The position numbers and the translations under genes were made by a program. Positions 16,921-33,245 of a DNA stretch of 64,000 bases are shown piece by piece (position 1 is the first letter of the stretch; each line of letters opens with the position of its first letter). Source of the DNA: Myxococcota bacterium. Its GTDB lineage: Bacteria > Myxococcota_A > Polyangia > Polyangiales > Polyangiaceae. Under the pieces are notes generated by a model that made no database searches, was not told the DNA's origin, and saw only the letters and a program-made list of their open reading frames with translations. Location: assembly GCA_963169915.1 (NCBI GenBank), contig CAUJEM010000075.1, forward strand, positions 1 to 64,000. Direction: 5' to 3'.

Positions 16921-17468
16921 TGCAGGTCGCGCTCTACGGCGGCAGCTTCGACCCTCCGCACGTCGCGCACGTGCTGGCGGCCAGCTACGCGCTGTCCGTC
17001 GGTGGCTTCGACGAGCTGTGGGCGCTGCCCGTCGGCGCGCACGCCTTCCACAAGCCGCTGAGCGCCTTCGAGCACCGCGCGGCCATGGCGGAGCTGGCCT
17101 TCGCGCCGCTCTGCCGCGCGCGGCTCTGCACCATCGAGGCGGCGCTGCCGCTGCCCAGCCGCAGCCTGCAGACCGTGCAGGCGCTGCGCGCGCGCCACCC
17201 AGAGCACGCCTTCTCACTCGTGGTCGGCTCCGACGTGCTCTACGAGACCTCGAAGTGGCACGCGTGGGAGCAGCTCTGCGCGCTGGCGCCGCCGTTCATC
17301 CTCGGGCGCGCGGGCTACCCCCACCCCCAGGCGCCCGGCCTCAGCCTGCCGGAGCTGTCCTCCAGCGCGGTGCGCCGGCTGTTCACCGAGGGGCAGCACG
17401 AGCGGCTGGCCGAGCTCGTGCCGAGCGCCGTGCTGGGCTACGCGCTCGAGCACGCGCTCTACGGCTAG
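16920..17468 (+). CDS. nadD: Nicotinate-nucleotide adenylyltransferase
   Basis: 182 residues. It transfers AMP from ATP to nicotinate mononucleotide in NAD biosynthesis. The nucleotidyltransferase site GGSFDPPHVAH (residues ~8-18, a T/HxGH variant) and the C-terminal ELSSSAVRRLFTEG (ISSTxIR-type) are both present. Length is slightly short for NadD (190-215). ATG overlaps the upstream stop by one base. A related adenylyltransferase (e.g. NMN-specific) is possible but less likely given the motifs. Confidence 0.85.
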   Translation: MQVALYGGSFDPPHVAHVLAASYALSVGGFDELWALPVGAHAFHKPLSAFEHRAAMAELAFAPLCRARLCTIEAALPLPSRSLQTVQALRARHPEHAFSLVVGSDVLYETSKWHAWEQLCALAPPFILGRAGYPHPQAPGLSLPELSSSAVRRLFTEGQHERLAELVPSAVLGYALEHALYG

Positions 17469-17577
17469 GCGCGCCTCGCGGCGTCATCGCGCGTGCCGGG
17501 CGCGCGGCGCGCGCTCCGCGTCCCCGCTGGAGCGCGCTAGCCTTGAGCTCCACGCCGCCTCCGCGCATGCTCGGCGC

Positions 17578-18060
17578 ATGCACCGGGTCGCGACCCTCCC
17601 CGCGCTCGACGCGCCGACGCTCGCGCGCGCGCTCGCGCAGCTCCACGCTGCGGTGCGAGCGCGGGGGCTCAAGCGCTCGGCGGTGCGGGACGCCATCGCG
17701 CGCGCCGCGCTCCAGTACCCAGGGCACTTCACCGCCGAAGATCTGCTCACGGCGCTGCGGAGCCACGGCGCTCCGGAGGTCCACCCAGCCACCGTGTACC
17801 GGGTGCTGCCCTTGCTGGTGGAGGCGGGGCTCATCCAAGAGGCGCTGCGCGCCAGCGGCCAAGGGCAGCGCTACGAGCGCGCCTTCGAGCGCGCCCACCA
17901 CGATCACGTCATCTGCACCGGCTGCGGCAGCGTCATCGAGTTCGAGCTGGAGGAGTTCGAGCGGCTCCAGCGCGAGGTCGCGGCACATTTCGGCTTCGTC
18001 CTCACCGGCCACGTGCACGAGCTGTACGGCCTGTGCGCCCGCTGCCAAGCGGCGCGCTGA
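17578..18060 (+). CDS. Fur-family metal-responsive repressor
   Basis: 160 residues. The N-terminal winged helix includes VRDAIARAALQYPGHFTAED and VHPATVYRVLPLLVEAGLI. The dimerisation domain has the metal-binding HHDHVICTGCGSVIEFE and the second Cys pair LCARC (two CxxC motifs, structural zinc). Family members (Fur, Zur, PerR, Nur, Mur) repress metal uptake or peroxide genes when metal is bound; which one cannot be decided, and no regulated operator is obvious nearby. A TAGCCT -10-like hexamer lies at 17538. It converges on metG with a 19-bp gap. Confidence 0.92.
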   Translation: MHRVATLPALDAPTLARALAQLHAAVRARGLKRSAVRDAIARAALQYPGHFTAEDLLTALRSHGAPEVHPATVYRVLPLLVEAGLIQEALRASGQGQRYERAFERAHHDHVICTGCGSVIEFELEEFERLQREVAAHFGFVLTGHVHELYGLCARCQAAR

Positions 18061-18083
18061 GCCGGCCCGGCCCAGCGGCTCAG
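18057..18083. terminator. Hairpin over both stops of the fur-like and metG genes
   Basis: CTGAGCCG and CGGCTCAG form an 8-bp perfect stem with an 11-nt loop. Both stop codons lie in the arms. No T-run; possible bidirectional terminator. Confidence 0.4.
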
Positions 18084-20125
18084 TGGACGCGCTCGCCGGG
18101 CTGGGCGCCGCTGTCCGGCGCCAGCAGGTACACCTGCTTGACGGCCTTGCCCGGCGGCCCCGCCGCGACCACCATGCCCTCGCTCAGCCCGAACTTCATC
18201 GGGCGCGGCGCGAGGTTGGCCACCACCACCACCAGCCGCCCCACGAGCTGCTCCGGCGTGTAGCTGGCCTTCAACCCCGCGAACACTTGGCGCGTCACGT
18301 CCCCGCCGAGGCCGAGCGTCAGCTGGAGCAGCTTGTCCGCCTTGGGCACCGCCTCGGCGGCGAGCACGCGCGCCACGCGCAGGTCGATCTTCTGGAAATC
18401 TTCCAGGCTGCACTCGGGCGCCAGCGGCTCGACCTCGAGCGGCGACGCTGTGGCCTGCGCCGCCGGCGGCGTGGGCTCCGGCGCGCTCGCTGCCGCCGGG
18501 CGGCTGGCCTCGAGCATCGCGGCGATGCGCCGCTCGTCCACGCGCGTCATCAGCGGCTGGAACTCGCCGAGCGTCACGCCGAGCAGCGGGCGCTGCGCGT
18601 CGCTGAAGCGCTCGATGGGGGCGCCGAGCAGCGCGCCCGTCTGCTCCGCGAGCTTCGGGAGCACCGGCGCCAGGTACACCACGAGCTGTCGGTAGAGGTT
18701 GAGCGCCACCGTGCAGACCTCCCGCAGGCGCTCGAGCTTGGCCGGCTCCTTCTTCAGCGCCCACGGCTCCTCTCGCGCCACGTACTCGTTGGCGCGGTCG
18801 GCCAGCGCCATGATGAGCCGCATGGCGCGGCCGCTCTCGAAGCCGGCGTAGGCGGCGCCGATCTCCTCGGCCTGCGCGGCGGCGGCGGCGAACAGGCCGC
18901 CGTCCTCGGGGTACTGCTCGCACAGCCGCGGCACGAAGCGCGCGGTGCGGCTGGCGAGGTTGACCACCTTGCCGATGAGATCCGCGTTCACCTTGGTGAC
19001 CAGCTCCTCCAGGTTCAGGTCCAGATCATGCACCTCCGGTCCGAGCTTGCTGGCGAAGTAGTAGCGCAGGTACGCGGGGTCGAGCCCAGCGTCCAGGTAG
19101 GTCCGCGCCAGCACGAAGGTGCCGCGGCTCTTGCTCATCTTCTCGCCGTTCACGGTGAGAAAGCCGTGCACCTGCACCCGCCGCGGCAGGCCGTAGCCCG
19201 CCACCTTCAGCATGGCGGGCCAGAACAGGGTGTGAAAATAGACGATGTCTTTGCCGATCACGTGCGTGATGCGCGTGTCCTCCGAGCACCACCAGTCCTC
19301 GAAGCGCTCGCCGTGGGCCTCGCACCACTCCTCGGTGGCCGAGAGGTAGCCGATGGGCGCGTCGAACCACACGTACCAGTAGTGTCCCGGGGCGTCCGGG
19401 ATCTCGAAGCCGAAGTAGGGGGCCGGGCGCGAGACGTCCCAGTCCCGCAGCGGCGCCGACAGGAAGTTGTTGGCGAGAAACAGCGCGATCTCCGGCTGGA
19501 GCGTGCCCGGCGCCTGGCTGAACTCGGTGAGGAACCCGCGCAGGGGCTCGAGCGCCACGAACAGGTGGGGCGCGGTGCGGTACTCCGGCGTGGCGCCGCT
19601 CAGGGTGCTGTAAGGGCGCTCGAGGTCGGCCGGGGTGTAGGTGCTGCCACAGCGCTCACAGCTATCCCCGTACTGATCGGGCGCGCCGCAGCTCGGGCAG
19701 GTGCCCTTGACGAAGCGGTCCGCGAGGAAGGTGCCGACCTCCGGATCGAAGAGCTGCCGCACCTCCCGCTGCTGCACGAGCCCCGCGTGACGCAGCGCCG
19801 CCCACACGACCTCACATCGCCGCCGGGTGGCGGGGGAGTGGGTGCTGCCATAGGCGTCGTAGTGAACGCCAAAGTCGGCCAGATCACGCCGGTGGGCGGC
19901 GTCCATCTCCGCGATGAGCTGCTCCTCGCTCCGCCCCTCCGCCCGCGCGCGGATCATGATGGAGGTGCCGTGGGTGTCCTCCCCGCAGACGGACAGCACC
20001 CGGCGGCCCGCCAGGCGCTGGTAGCGCGCCCAGAGGTCGGTCATCACGTGCTCGAGCAGGTGCCCGAAATGGAGGGGGCCGTTGGCGTAGGGCAGGCCGG
20101 AGGTGATGAGGAGGCGCTCGGTCAT
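18080..20125 (-). CDS. metG: Methionyl-tRNA synthetase with C-terminal tRNA-binding domain
   Basis: 681 residues, the length of the long (E. coli-type) MetRS. It charges tRNA-Met with methionine. [21 protein letters not shown] is the class I HIGH region; KMSKSRGTF (residue ~331) is the KMSKS loop. A zinc-knuckle insertion [17 protein letters not shown] is present. The last ~110 residues ([20 protein letters not shown] onward) are the Trbp111-like OB-fold that helps bind tRNA and dimerise; a Pro/Ala-rich linker precedes it. A promoter-like TTGAGC-N16-TACCCT lies upstream. Confidence 0.97.
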   Translation of the reverse strand: MTERLLITSGLPYANGPLHFGHLLEHVMTDLWARYQRLAGRRVLSVCGEDTHGTSIMIRARAEGRSEEQLIAEMDAAHRRDLADFGVHYDAYGSTHSPATRRRCEVVWAALRHAGLVQQREVRQLFDPEVGTFLADRFVKGTCPSCGAPDQYGDSCERCGSTYTPADLERPYSTLSGATPEYRTAPHLFVALEPLRGFLTEFSQAPGTLQPEIALFLANNFLSAPLRDWDVSRPAPYFGFEIPDAPGHYWYVWFDAPIGYLSATEEWCEAHGERFEDWWCSEDTRITHVIGKDIVYFHTLFWPAMLKVAGYGLPRRVQVHGFLTVNGEKMSKSRGTFVLARTYLDAGLDPAYLRYYFASKLGPEVHDLDLNLEELVTKVNADLIGKVVNLASRTARFVPRLCEQYPEDGGLFAAAAAQAEEIGAAYAGFESGRAMRLIMALADRANEYVAREEPWALKKEPAKLERLREVCTVALNLYRQLVVYLAPVLPKLAEQTGALLGAPIERFSDAQRPLLGVTLGEFQPLMTRVDERRIAAMLEASRPAAASAPEPTPPAAQATASPLEVEPLAPECSLEDFQKIDLRVARVLAAEAVPKADKLLQLTLGLGGDVTRQVFAGLKASYTPEQLVGRLVVVVANLAPRPMKFGLSEGMVVAAGPPGKAVKQVYLLAPDSGAQPGERVH

Positions 20126-20135
20126 GACGTGCGGC

Positions 20136-20163
20136 AGGGTAGTCCGCCAGGGCGCCGGCTCAA
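20136..20163 (-). promoter_or_regulatory. Promoter-like TTGAGC-N16-TACCCT before metG
   Basis: On the minus strand the -10-like TACCCT ends 10 nt before ATG 20125, with TTGAGC 16 nt further upstream. This would give a leader of only a few nucleotides. Confidence 0.4.
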
Positions 20164-20292
20164 CCCAGGGGCTCTACGGGCTTGATCCGGCCCTGAGCGG
20201 TCGACTCGGCGCCCGCCCTCGAGCGCCCGGGGCCGGCCGCCGAGCCAAGCTGGGCGCCCAGCGTCACCCTGAAAAATTGTCCGCCTCACGCC

Positions 20293-20322
20293 TTCCCTGC
20301 CCGAAGCCACTGCGGGTATCCT
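20293..20322 (+). promoter_or_regulatory. Possible promoter of the giant VWA/MopE operon
   Basis: TTCCCT, an 18-nt spacer and TATCCT precede ATG 20381 by about 58 nt. The rest of the 255-bp intergenic region holds no gene I can support. Confidence 0.35.
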
Positions 20323-20380
20323 TTGCGAATCTGTGCCCAACGGCTTTGGGCGCAGCGCTTCATCCTCCGAAGGGTCTCCC

Positions 20381-28779
<8,399 letters not shown>

Positions 28780-28796
28780 CGCCGGGCCTTCGCGAC

Positions 28797-28826
28797 GGCG
28801 CTACGTGGTGAAGGCCACGTAGCGCC
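28797..28826 (+). terminator. Strong 12-bp hairpin after the MopE operon
   Basis: GGCGCTACGTGG and CCACGTAGCGCC are perfect complements around the 6-nt loop TGAAGG, 18 nt after the stop at 28779. There is no T-run after it, so it resembles an L-shaped/GC hairpin terminator. Confidence 0.65.
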
Positions 28827-28912
28827 CCCGGGAGGCGGCTTCCCCTGCGAGATGCGTCGCCAGCGAGGGCGCGCTGACGCGCGCGGAAGCGCCACGGCGT
28901 CACGACCTGGGC

Positions 28913-28918
28913 TAGGCT
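28913..28918 (+). promoter_or_regulatory. -10-like TAGGCT placed 6 nt before a start codon
   Basis: TAGGCT ends 6 nt before ATG 28925, with no Shine-Dalgarno; no good -35. Candidate leaderless promoter of the short-chain dehydrogenase gene. Confidence 0.4.
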
Positions 28919-28924
28919 CCGCCC

Positions 28925-29770
28925 ATGACCACGGCGAGCGGCAAGGTAGTGATCGTCACCGGCGCAGGCAACGGCATCGGGCGCGCGACGGCGCTGCTCT
29001 TTGCGCGCGAGGGGGCCAAGGTGCTCGTCAATGACACCGGGGTCGCGCGGGACGGCACGGGCGGAGACGCCAGCATCGCCGAACGGGTGGTGGAGGAGAT
29101 CCGCGCGGCAGGCGGGACGGCCACCGCCAACCACGACTCGGTCGCCACCGCCGACGGCGCCAGGGCCATCGTCGCGGCCGCCGTCCAGGCTTACGGGCGG
29201 CTCGACACGCTCATCAACAACGCGGGGATCTTGCGCGACAAGACGCTCGCCAACCTGTCCGAGGCCATGTGGGACGCCGTCATCGACGTCCCTCTGAAGG
29301 GGAGCTTTCTGTGCACTCAGGCCGCCGCCGCCAGGATGCGCGCTCAGGGCGAGGGCGGGCGGATCGTCAACACCACGAGCGTCTCCGGCTTGCTCGGCAG
29401 CTTTGGCCAAAGCAACACCTCCGCCGCCGAGGCGGGGATTTACGGGCTGACCCGGACCTGCTCCATCGAGCTGCAGCGGTATGCCATCACCGTCAACGCC
29501 GTCGCCCCCCTCGCCAAGACGCGCATGACCGAAGATCTGCCCATGTTTCAGAAGCTGGGCAGCATGACGCCGGAGCACGTGGCGCCGGCACACCTCTTCT
29601 TCGGGACGGACCTCTGTGGCGACCGCAGCGGCTTCGTGCTGGCCGTCGCCGGCGCAAAGCTGAGCCTTTACAAGGTGGTGGAGACCCTCGGCCGCTACAA
29701 GGAGGCGGGGGACGGCGTCTGGGCGGCCGAGGAGATCGCGCAACACTGGGACTCCATCGCGCGCGGCTGA
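28925..29770 (+). CDS. Short-chain dehydrogenase/reductase homologue lacking catalytic Tyr and Lys
   Basis: 281 residues. The NAD(P) site TGAGNGIG, the NNAG strand and the following sequence (VLVNDTGVARDGTGG) place it in the HSD17B4/multifunctional-enzyme-2 type SDR group. In that group the catalytic segment reads GQxNYSAAKxGL; here it reads FGQSNTSAAEAGI, so Tyr is Thr and Lys is Glu. The Ser (TTSVSG) remains. Loss of both residues predicts no ordinary oxidoreductase activity, although NAD(P) binding may persist. It could serve as a structural or regulatory subunit. The neighbours (MopE operon and a TonB-like gene) give no clue. Start ATG 28925 has no Shine-Dalgarno. Confidence 0.92.
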   Translation: MTTASGKVVIVTGAGNGIGRATALLFAREGAKVLVNDTGVARDGTGGDASIAERVVEEIRAAGGTATANHDSVATADGARAIVAAAVQAYGRLDTLINNAGILRDKTLANLSEAMWDAVIDVPLKGSFLCTQAAAARMRAQGEGGRIVNTTSVSGLLGSFGQSNTSAAEAGIYGLTRTCSIELQRYAITVNAVAPLAKTRMTEDLPMFQKLGSMTPEHVAPAHLFFGTDLCGDRSGFVLAVAGAKLSLYKVVETLGRYKEAGDGVWAAEEIAQHWDSIARG

Positions 29771-29849
29771 GGCCCCAGCGCGGCGGTTTGTCCGCCCCCG
29801 CCCGGGGTGGTAGGTACTGCTCGAGGTCGGGCGCGGCCCGAGCCCGTGC

Positions 29850-31613
29850 ATGCGTCGCGACACCTCCATCCCCCTCTTTCTCTGGATCGCGACGGCGATC
29901 GTCGCGCACCTCTTGGGGGGTGGTGGGGTGGACCGCGCGTCGCAGGCCATGGAAGAGCGCATCGACGTCCGGCGCTTCGCGCTCGCCGTGCGGCAGCAAG
30001 TCCGTGGCGAGGGCGAGGGCTTCGAGGTCTCCCTGGTCGAGCAAGACGCGCCGCTCTCACCGAGCCCCACACCTCCCGCCACCGCGACGCCAAGCCCTAC
30101 GGAGAGCCAAGAGCCCACCGAGCCCACTGAGCCCGAGGCTGCCCCCGAGCCCAAAGCGCCACGGACCATACCAGAGCCACCAGCGCCAGCGCCGCCCCCC
30201 CCTCCGCCGCCTCCGCCAGCGGCGACGCAGCCTCCACCGGCTCCTCCCGCGGCACCCACACCAACCGTAGAGCTGCCCCCGGCCAAGCCTCAGGGGCGCA
30301 TCGCGGTCAAGCAGCACGTCGAAGACGAGCAGCAGCCGGACAACCCCAACGCGACGCACATCGCCGATCAAGCCAACCACGTCAAGGAGGAGACCCGCGC
30401 TCGGATCACGGCCAATGACGCCAACGACCCCAAGCCCACCCCGGGCAGCGCGCCCACCGGTCCCCAGGAGGCCCCCGGCAACGCGGAGGACTCTCGCGTA
30501 GCCTCCGCGGAGGAGCGCCGCGGCGCCGAAGAGGCCACCGCGAGCCAGGGAGAGTCCCCGCGAGCCCCAGCGCCGCCGCGTGCCGCTGCACGCTCCGAGA
30601 GCCAGCGCCCGAGCGAGCCAGGCGCTCACGGCGCCCAAGACGGCAGCGAAACCGCACCGCGCCCCGGCTCCACCGGGGCCGAGCAGAGCGTCAGCGCGCG
30701 CGCCAGGCGTGAGGCCCTGGACAAGACCGCCGAGACGGTCAACACCGAGCAAGGCACCAGCGTGGTGGCGGCGGCCCGCGAAGGGCAGCAGGGCCAGCGG
30801 GCGCGGCGTGCCCGCAAGAAGCGACTGCCTCCCCCGAAGGGCCGCCCTGACGCGCTCGGGCTGCTCGGGCTCGGAGCCTCGGGGACCAGCCTGGGAGGCA
30901 TGAACCTCAACCTCTCCCCGCGCGCGGCCCTCTCCAGCATCGGGCGCGATCAGCTCGAGCGCGAGCGCCGCTCGGACACCGAGCGCCGCAAGAGCGCGCA
31001 CCGTGGGTCGTGGAAGCCGGTGGGCCTCGAGAAGTGGCGCGCCGCCATCGAGAACTACGTCGCCAGCGTCAAGCCGGGCAATCAGACGGCGCTCAACACC
31101 GCGAGGGTGCCGTTCGCCAGCTACCTCAACGACATCCACCAGCGGCTCCACCCCCTCTTCGCGGACTCGTTCCTCGACTCCCTCGACGCGCTGCCTGCCT
31201 CACACCCACTCAATCAGCCCGAGCTTCGCACCAACGTGGAGATCGTGGTGTCGCGGGAGGACGGCAGGCTCGTCAAGCTGGGCGTCACCCGCGCCAGCGG
31301 CGTCACGGCCTTCGACGTCGCGGCGCTCGAAGCGGTCTCACGGGCGGCGCCCTTCGGCGCTCCCCCGGCGGCCATCGTCTCCCCGGACGGCAACGTCTAC
31401 CTGCACTGGGAGTTCTACCGAGACCGCAACTACGCTTGCTCCACGTATTTCGCGCGTCCCTTCCTGCTCAAGCTGCCGCCGCGCAGCGTCCCCCCCAAGG
31501 TCTCTCCCCCCGCTGATACACCGCGGGACTCGGAGACCACCACCACGGGAGCTCGCGAGCGCCCCCGCTCGCCGCGGACCGGGGTACGCTCGGGCACGCC
31601 GCCACGCGGCTGA
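29850..31613 (+). CDS. TonB-like energy-transducer protein with Pro/Ala-rich linker
   Basis: 587 residues. A single N-terminal membrane anchor (SIPLFLWIATAIVAHLLGG), then a ~350-residue linker rich in Pro, Glu and Ala including a run of ten prolines, and a C-terminal globular domain (~residue 440-560) with the TonB-family pattern LRTNVEIVVSREDGRLVKLG, then FDVAALEAVSRAAPFGAPP. TonB proteins carry inner-membrane motive-force energy across the periplasm to outer-membrane receptors. No exbB/exbD or receptor gene is adjacent, and the linker is unusually long. Other TonB-family uses (e.g. gliding-motility-associated) are possible. Confidence 0.82.
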   Translation: MRRDTSIPLFLWIATAIVAHLLGGGGVDRASQAMEERIDVRRFALAVRQQVRGEGEGFEVSLVEQDAPLSPSPTPPATATPSPTESQEPTEPTEPEAAPEPKAPRTIPEPPAPAPPPPPPPPPAATQPPPAPPAAPTPTVELPPAKPQGRIAVKQHVEDEQQPDNPNATHIADQANHVKEETRARITANDANDPKPTPGSAPTGPQEAPGNAEDSRVASAEERRGAEEATASQGESPRAPAPPRAAARSESQRPSEPGAHGAQDGSETAPRPGSTGAEQSVSARARREALDKTAETVNTEQGTSVVAAAREGQQGQRARRARKKRLPPPKGRPDALGLLGLGASGTSLGGMNLNLSPRAALSSIGRDQLERERRSDTERRKSAHRGSWKPVGLEKWRAAIENYVASVKPGNQTALNTARVPFASYLNDIHQRLHPLFADSFLDSLDALPASHPLNQPELRTNVEIVVSREDGRLVKLGVTRASGVTAFDVAALEAVSRAAPFGAPPAAIVSPDGNVYLHWEFYRDRNYACSTYFARPFLLKLPPRSVPPKVSPPADTPRDSETTTTGARERPRSPRTGVRSGTPPRG

Positions 31614-31660
31614 GGTACGTACGCCGAGGCGCTTGGTGTAGCGTTGGCCCTGGAGCCGCC

Positions 31661-32707
31661 TTGAACGTCACGCCCTCCACCGCCTCGCCCCCGCTCGGCG
31701 CCCCTGGCCTGCGTGAGCCCGCTGGGGCGCTGCTTGGCCTCGGCCTCGGCTTGGCGCTGCTCGCTACCCTGCTCAGCCGGGCGCTCATCCCCGCGCTGCG
31801 CGGCCTCCGGACGGGGTTGACCCCCATCATCGACGCCATCACGACGCTGTCGAGCTTCACCTCCGCGCTCGGCTTGGTGCTGCTCGGCGCCTACTGCGTC
31901 AAGACGTTGCTGCAGCTCTTGTCGAGCGCGCAGCTCCCCGCGGGCTTTCGCTTGGCCTTGGTGCCCCTCGGCACGGGTGCTTGCACGCTGGTCTTCTTGT
32001 CTCCCTTCACCCAGCTCGACACCCTGGTGATCGCCGCCTTGGCCCTCACCACGGCGCTGCTGCTGCTCGCCACCGCTCCTCCGCTGCTCGCGCGCGCGGC
32101 GACGCGCGGGGTGGGCTTGGCGCTCGCGCTCACGGCCCTGAGCGGCGTCGTCGCGCTGACCTCCCGGGGGCTCGCGCTGCGCGCCAGTGAGGCGGCGCTG
32201 CCGGGGCTCTTCGAGCGAGCGCGGCTCCTCGCGACCGCCGCCTTCGCGCTCGACGTCGTCGCCGTCGTCGTGGCTGCCGCCTGGCTGGCGGCGCCGCGGT
32301 GGCGGCTGCTCGCGCTCGCCGCACCCCTGACGCTCCTGACGGCGCTCGGGCTCACGCGAGCGGTCACGGCGGGCGGCCTCGACAGCGCCTCCCTGGGCGC
32401 GGTCTTGGTCCGCCGCGCCGTCCTCGGCCTGGCGCGGCACCCGGCGCCGCTCACGGGCCTCCCGCTCCGCATCACCCTGGAGGTGGCCACCGTCCTCCTC
32501 TGCGGCGCGCTCGTGGGCCTGCCGGGCGCGCGCCGTGAGCAGCGCGCCGCGCGCGGCGCCCTCGCCTTCGCGCTGCTCAGCCACGGCGCCCTGGACATCC
32601 CGTTCATGGCCCTGTGCGGCGTCGTCGCGATGACCCTCGCCACCGTGGCGGCGCTCCAGGCGCCCCGTTCCAACCCTCGGCGCCTCACCCCCACGGCCTC
32701 CGCCTGA
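31661..32707 (+). CDS. Multi-pass membrane protein of unknown function
   Basis: 348 residues from TTG 31661, supported by GGAG 6 nt upstream. Around eight or nine hydrophobic segments, e.g. ALLGLGLGLALLATLLS and TSALGLVLLGAYCVKTLL, with few charged residues. No family motif I recognise. Found 47 bp after the TonB-like gene on the same strand, and before a cytochrome c gene with its own promoter-like hexamer. The Leu/Ala-rich composition makes function prediction unsafe. Confidence 0.72.
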   Translation: MNVTPSTASPPLGAPGLREPAGALLGLGLGLALLATLLSRALIPALRGLRTGLTPIIDAITTLSSFTSALGLVLLGAYCVKTLLQLLSSAQLPAGFRLALVPLGTGACTLVFLSPFTQLDTLVIAALALTTALLLLATAPPLLARAATRGVGLALALTALSGVVALTSRGLALRASEAALPGLFERARLLATAAFALDVVAVVVAAAWLAAPRWRLLALAAPLTLLTALGLTRAVTAGGLDSASLGAVLVRRAVLGLARHPAPLTGLPLRITLEVATVLLCGALVGLPGARREQRAARGALAFALLSHGALDIPFMALCGVVAMTLATVAALQAPRSNPRRLTPTASA

Positions 32708-32764
32708 GCCGCGCGGCTCGCCCCTGGGCGCGCCCGAGGGCTTCCCACCGCGCGCGCTCTTGCC

Positions 32765-32770
32765 TATGCG
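32765..32770 (+). promoter_or_regulatory. -10-like TATGCG placed 7 nt before a start codon
   Basis: TATGCG ends 7 nt before GTG 32778. No Shine-Dalgarno; no convincing -35. Candidate leaderless promoter. Confidence 0.35.
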
Positions 32771-32777
32771 CTGACCC

Positions 32778-33113
32778 GTGCGCGCATCGTCTCTGCTGCT
32801 CCCCACCCTCGCGCTGCTCGCCGGCTGCAACGCACCACCTCGCACCCAGCTGCAGCGCGCCGAGAGCGCCTACCTCCGCGCCTGCTCCGGCTGCCATGGA
32901 CCACGGGGCGACACGGGGGCGGCCGCGGCCGCGCGCCTGGCGCGCACCCCCGCGGACCTCTCCGACCGCGCCCTGCAGGCGCGCCTGAGCGACGAGGAGC
33001 TGAAGCACGTCATCCGTCACGGCCGAGGCGCCATGCCGCCGCACGGCGCCAACCTCTCCGAGCAGGACGTGGAGCTGATCGTGCTCTGGGTGCGCACCCT
33101 ACCGCTGCGCTAG
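32778..33113 (+). CDS. Lipoprotein c-type cytochrome, single heme
   Basis: 111 residues from GTG 32778. Signal peptide with lipobox LLAGC (Cys17), then CSGCH at residues 36-40, the heme c attachment motif (CxxCH), and AMPPHG supplying the axial Met at ~89. A class I mono-heme cytochrome anchored to a membrane by lipid; it would pass electrons to a terminal oxidase or other acceptor. It converges on a small membrane-protein gene and heme o synthase, consistent with a respiratory role. Its maturation needs the Ccm system, of which only ccmB is in this window. Confidence 0.9.
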   Translation: MRASSLLLPTLALLAGCNAPPRTQLQRAESAYLRACSGCHGPRGDTGAAAAARLARTPADLSDRALQARLSDEELKHVIRHGRGAMPPHGANLSEQDVELIVLWVRTLPLR

Positions 33114-33140
33114 GCGCGCCCTCCGCGGCGCCCCCCACGC

Positions 33141-33242
33141 TCAGCCCTGGCTCAAGGCGCGCGCGAGCAGCGGGATCCCAAAGCACACGATCACGAACAC
33201 CCCCCAAGCCCACCAGCGCATGCTCACGAGCGGCGCCTGCAT
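33141..33242 (-). CDS. 33-residue single-membrane-segment protein behind heme o synthase
   Basis: ATG 33242 to TGA 33141 encodes MQAPLVSMRWWAWGVFVIVC followed by FGIPLLARALSQG. The central ~18 residues are hydrophobic with Trp/Phe, flanked by Arg on both sides, typical of a small membrane protein. It begins 3 nt after the ctaB stop, so translation could be coupled. Size and position suggest an accessory of the heme o synthase or cytochrome oxidase, but I know no named homologue. The main argument is intact start, stop, topology and spacing; it could still be chance. Confidence 0.55.
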   Translation of the reverse strand: MQAPLVSMRWWAWGVFVIVCFGIPLLARALSQG

Positions 33243-33245
33243 GGC

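Noticed and set aside
16249-17217. Long N-terminal extension of the oxidoreductase gene on the minus strand
   Set aside because: The frame is open only because GC-rich codons avoid stops opposite nadD and the phosphoesterase-like gene; the encoded sequence is Arg/Ala-rich without domain features.
30057-31151. Minus-strand open frame opposite the TonB-like gene
   Set aside because: Arg/Gly-rich, antisense to the Pro/Glu linker; no independent evidence.
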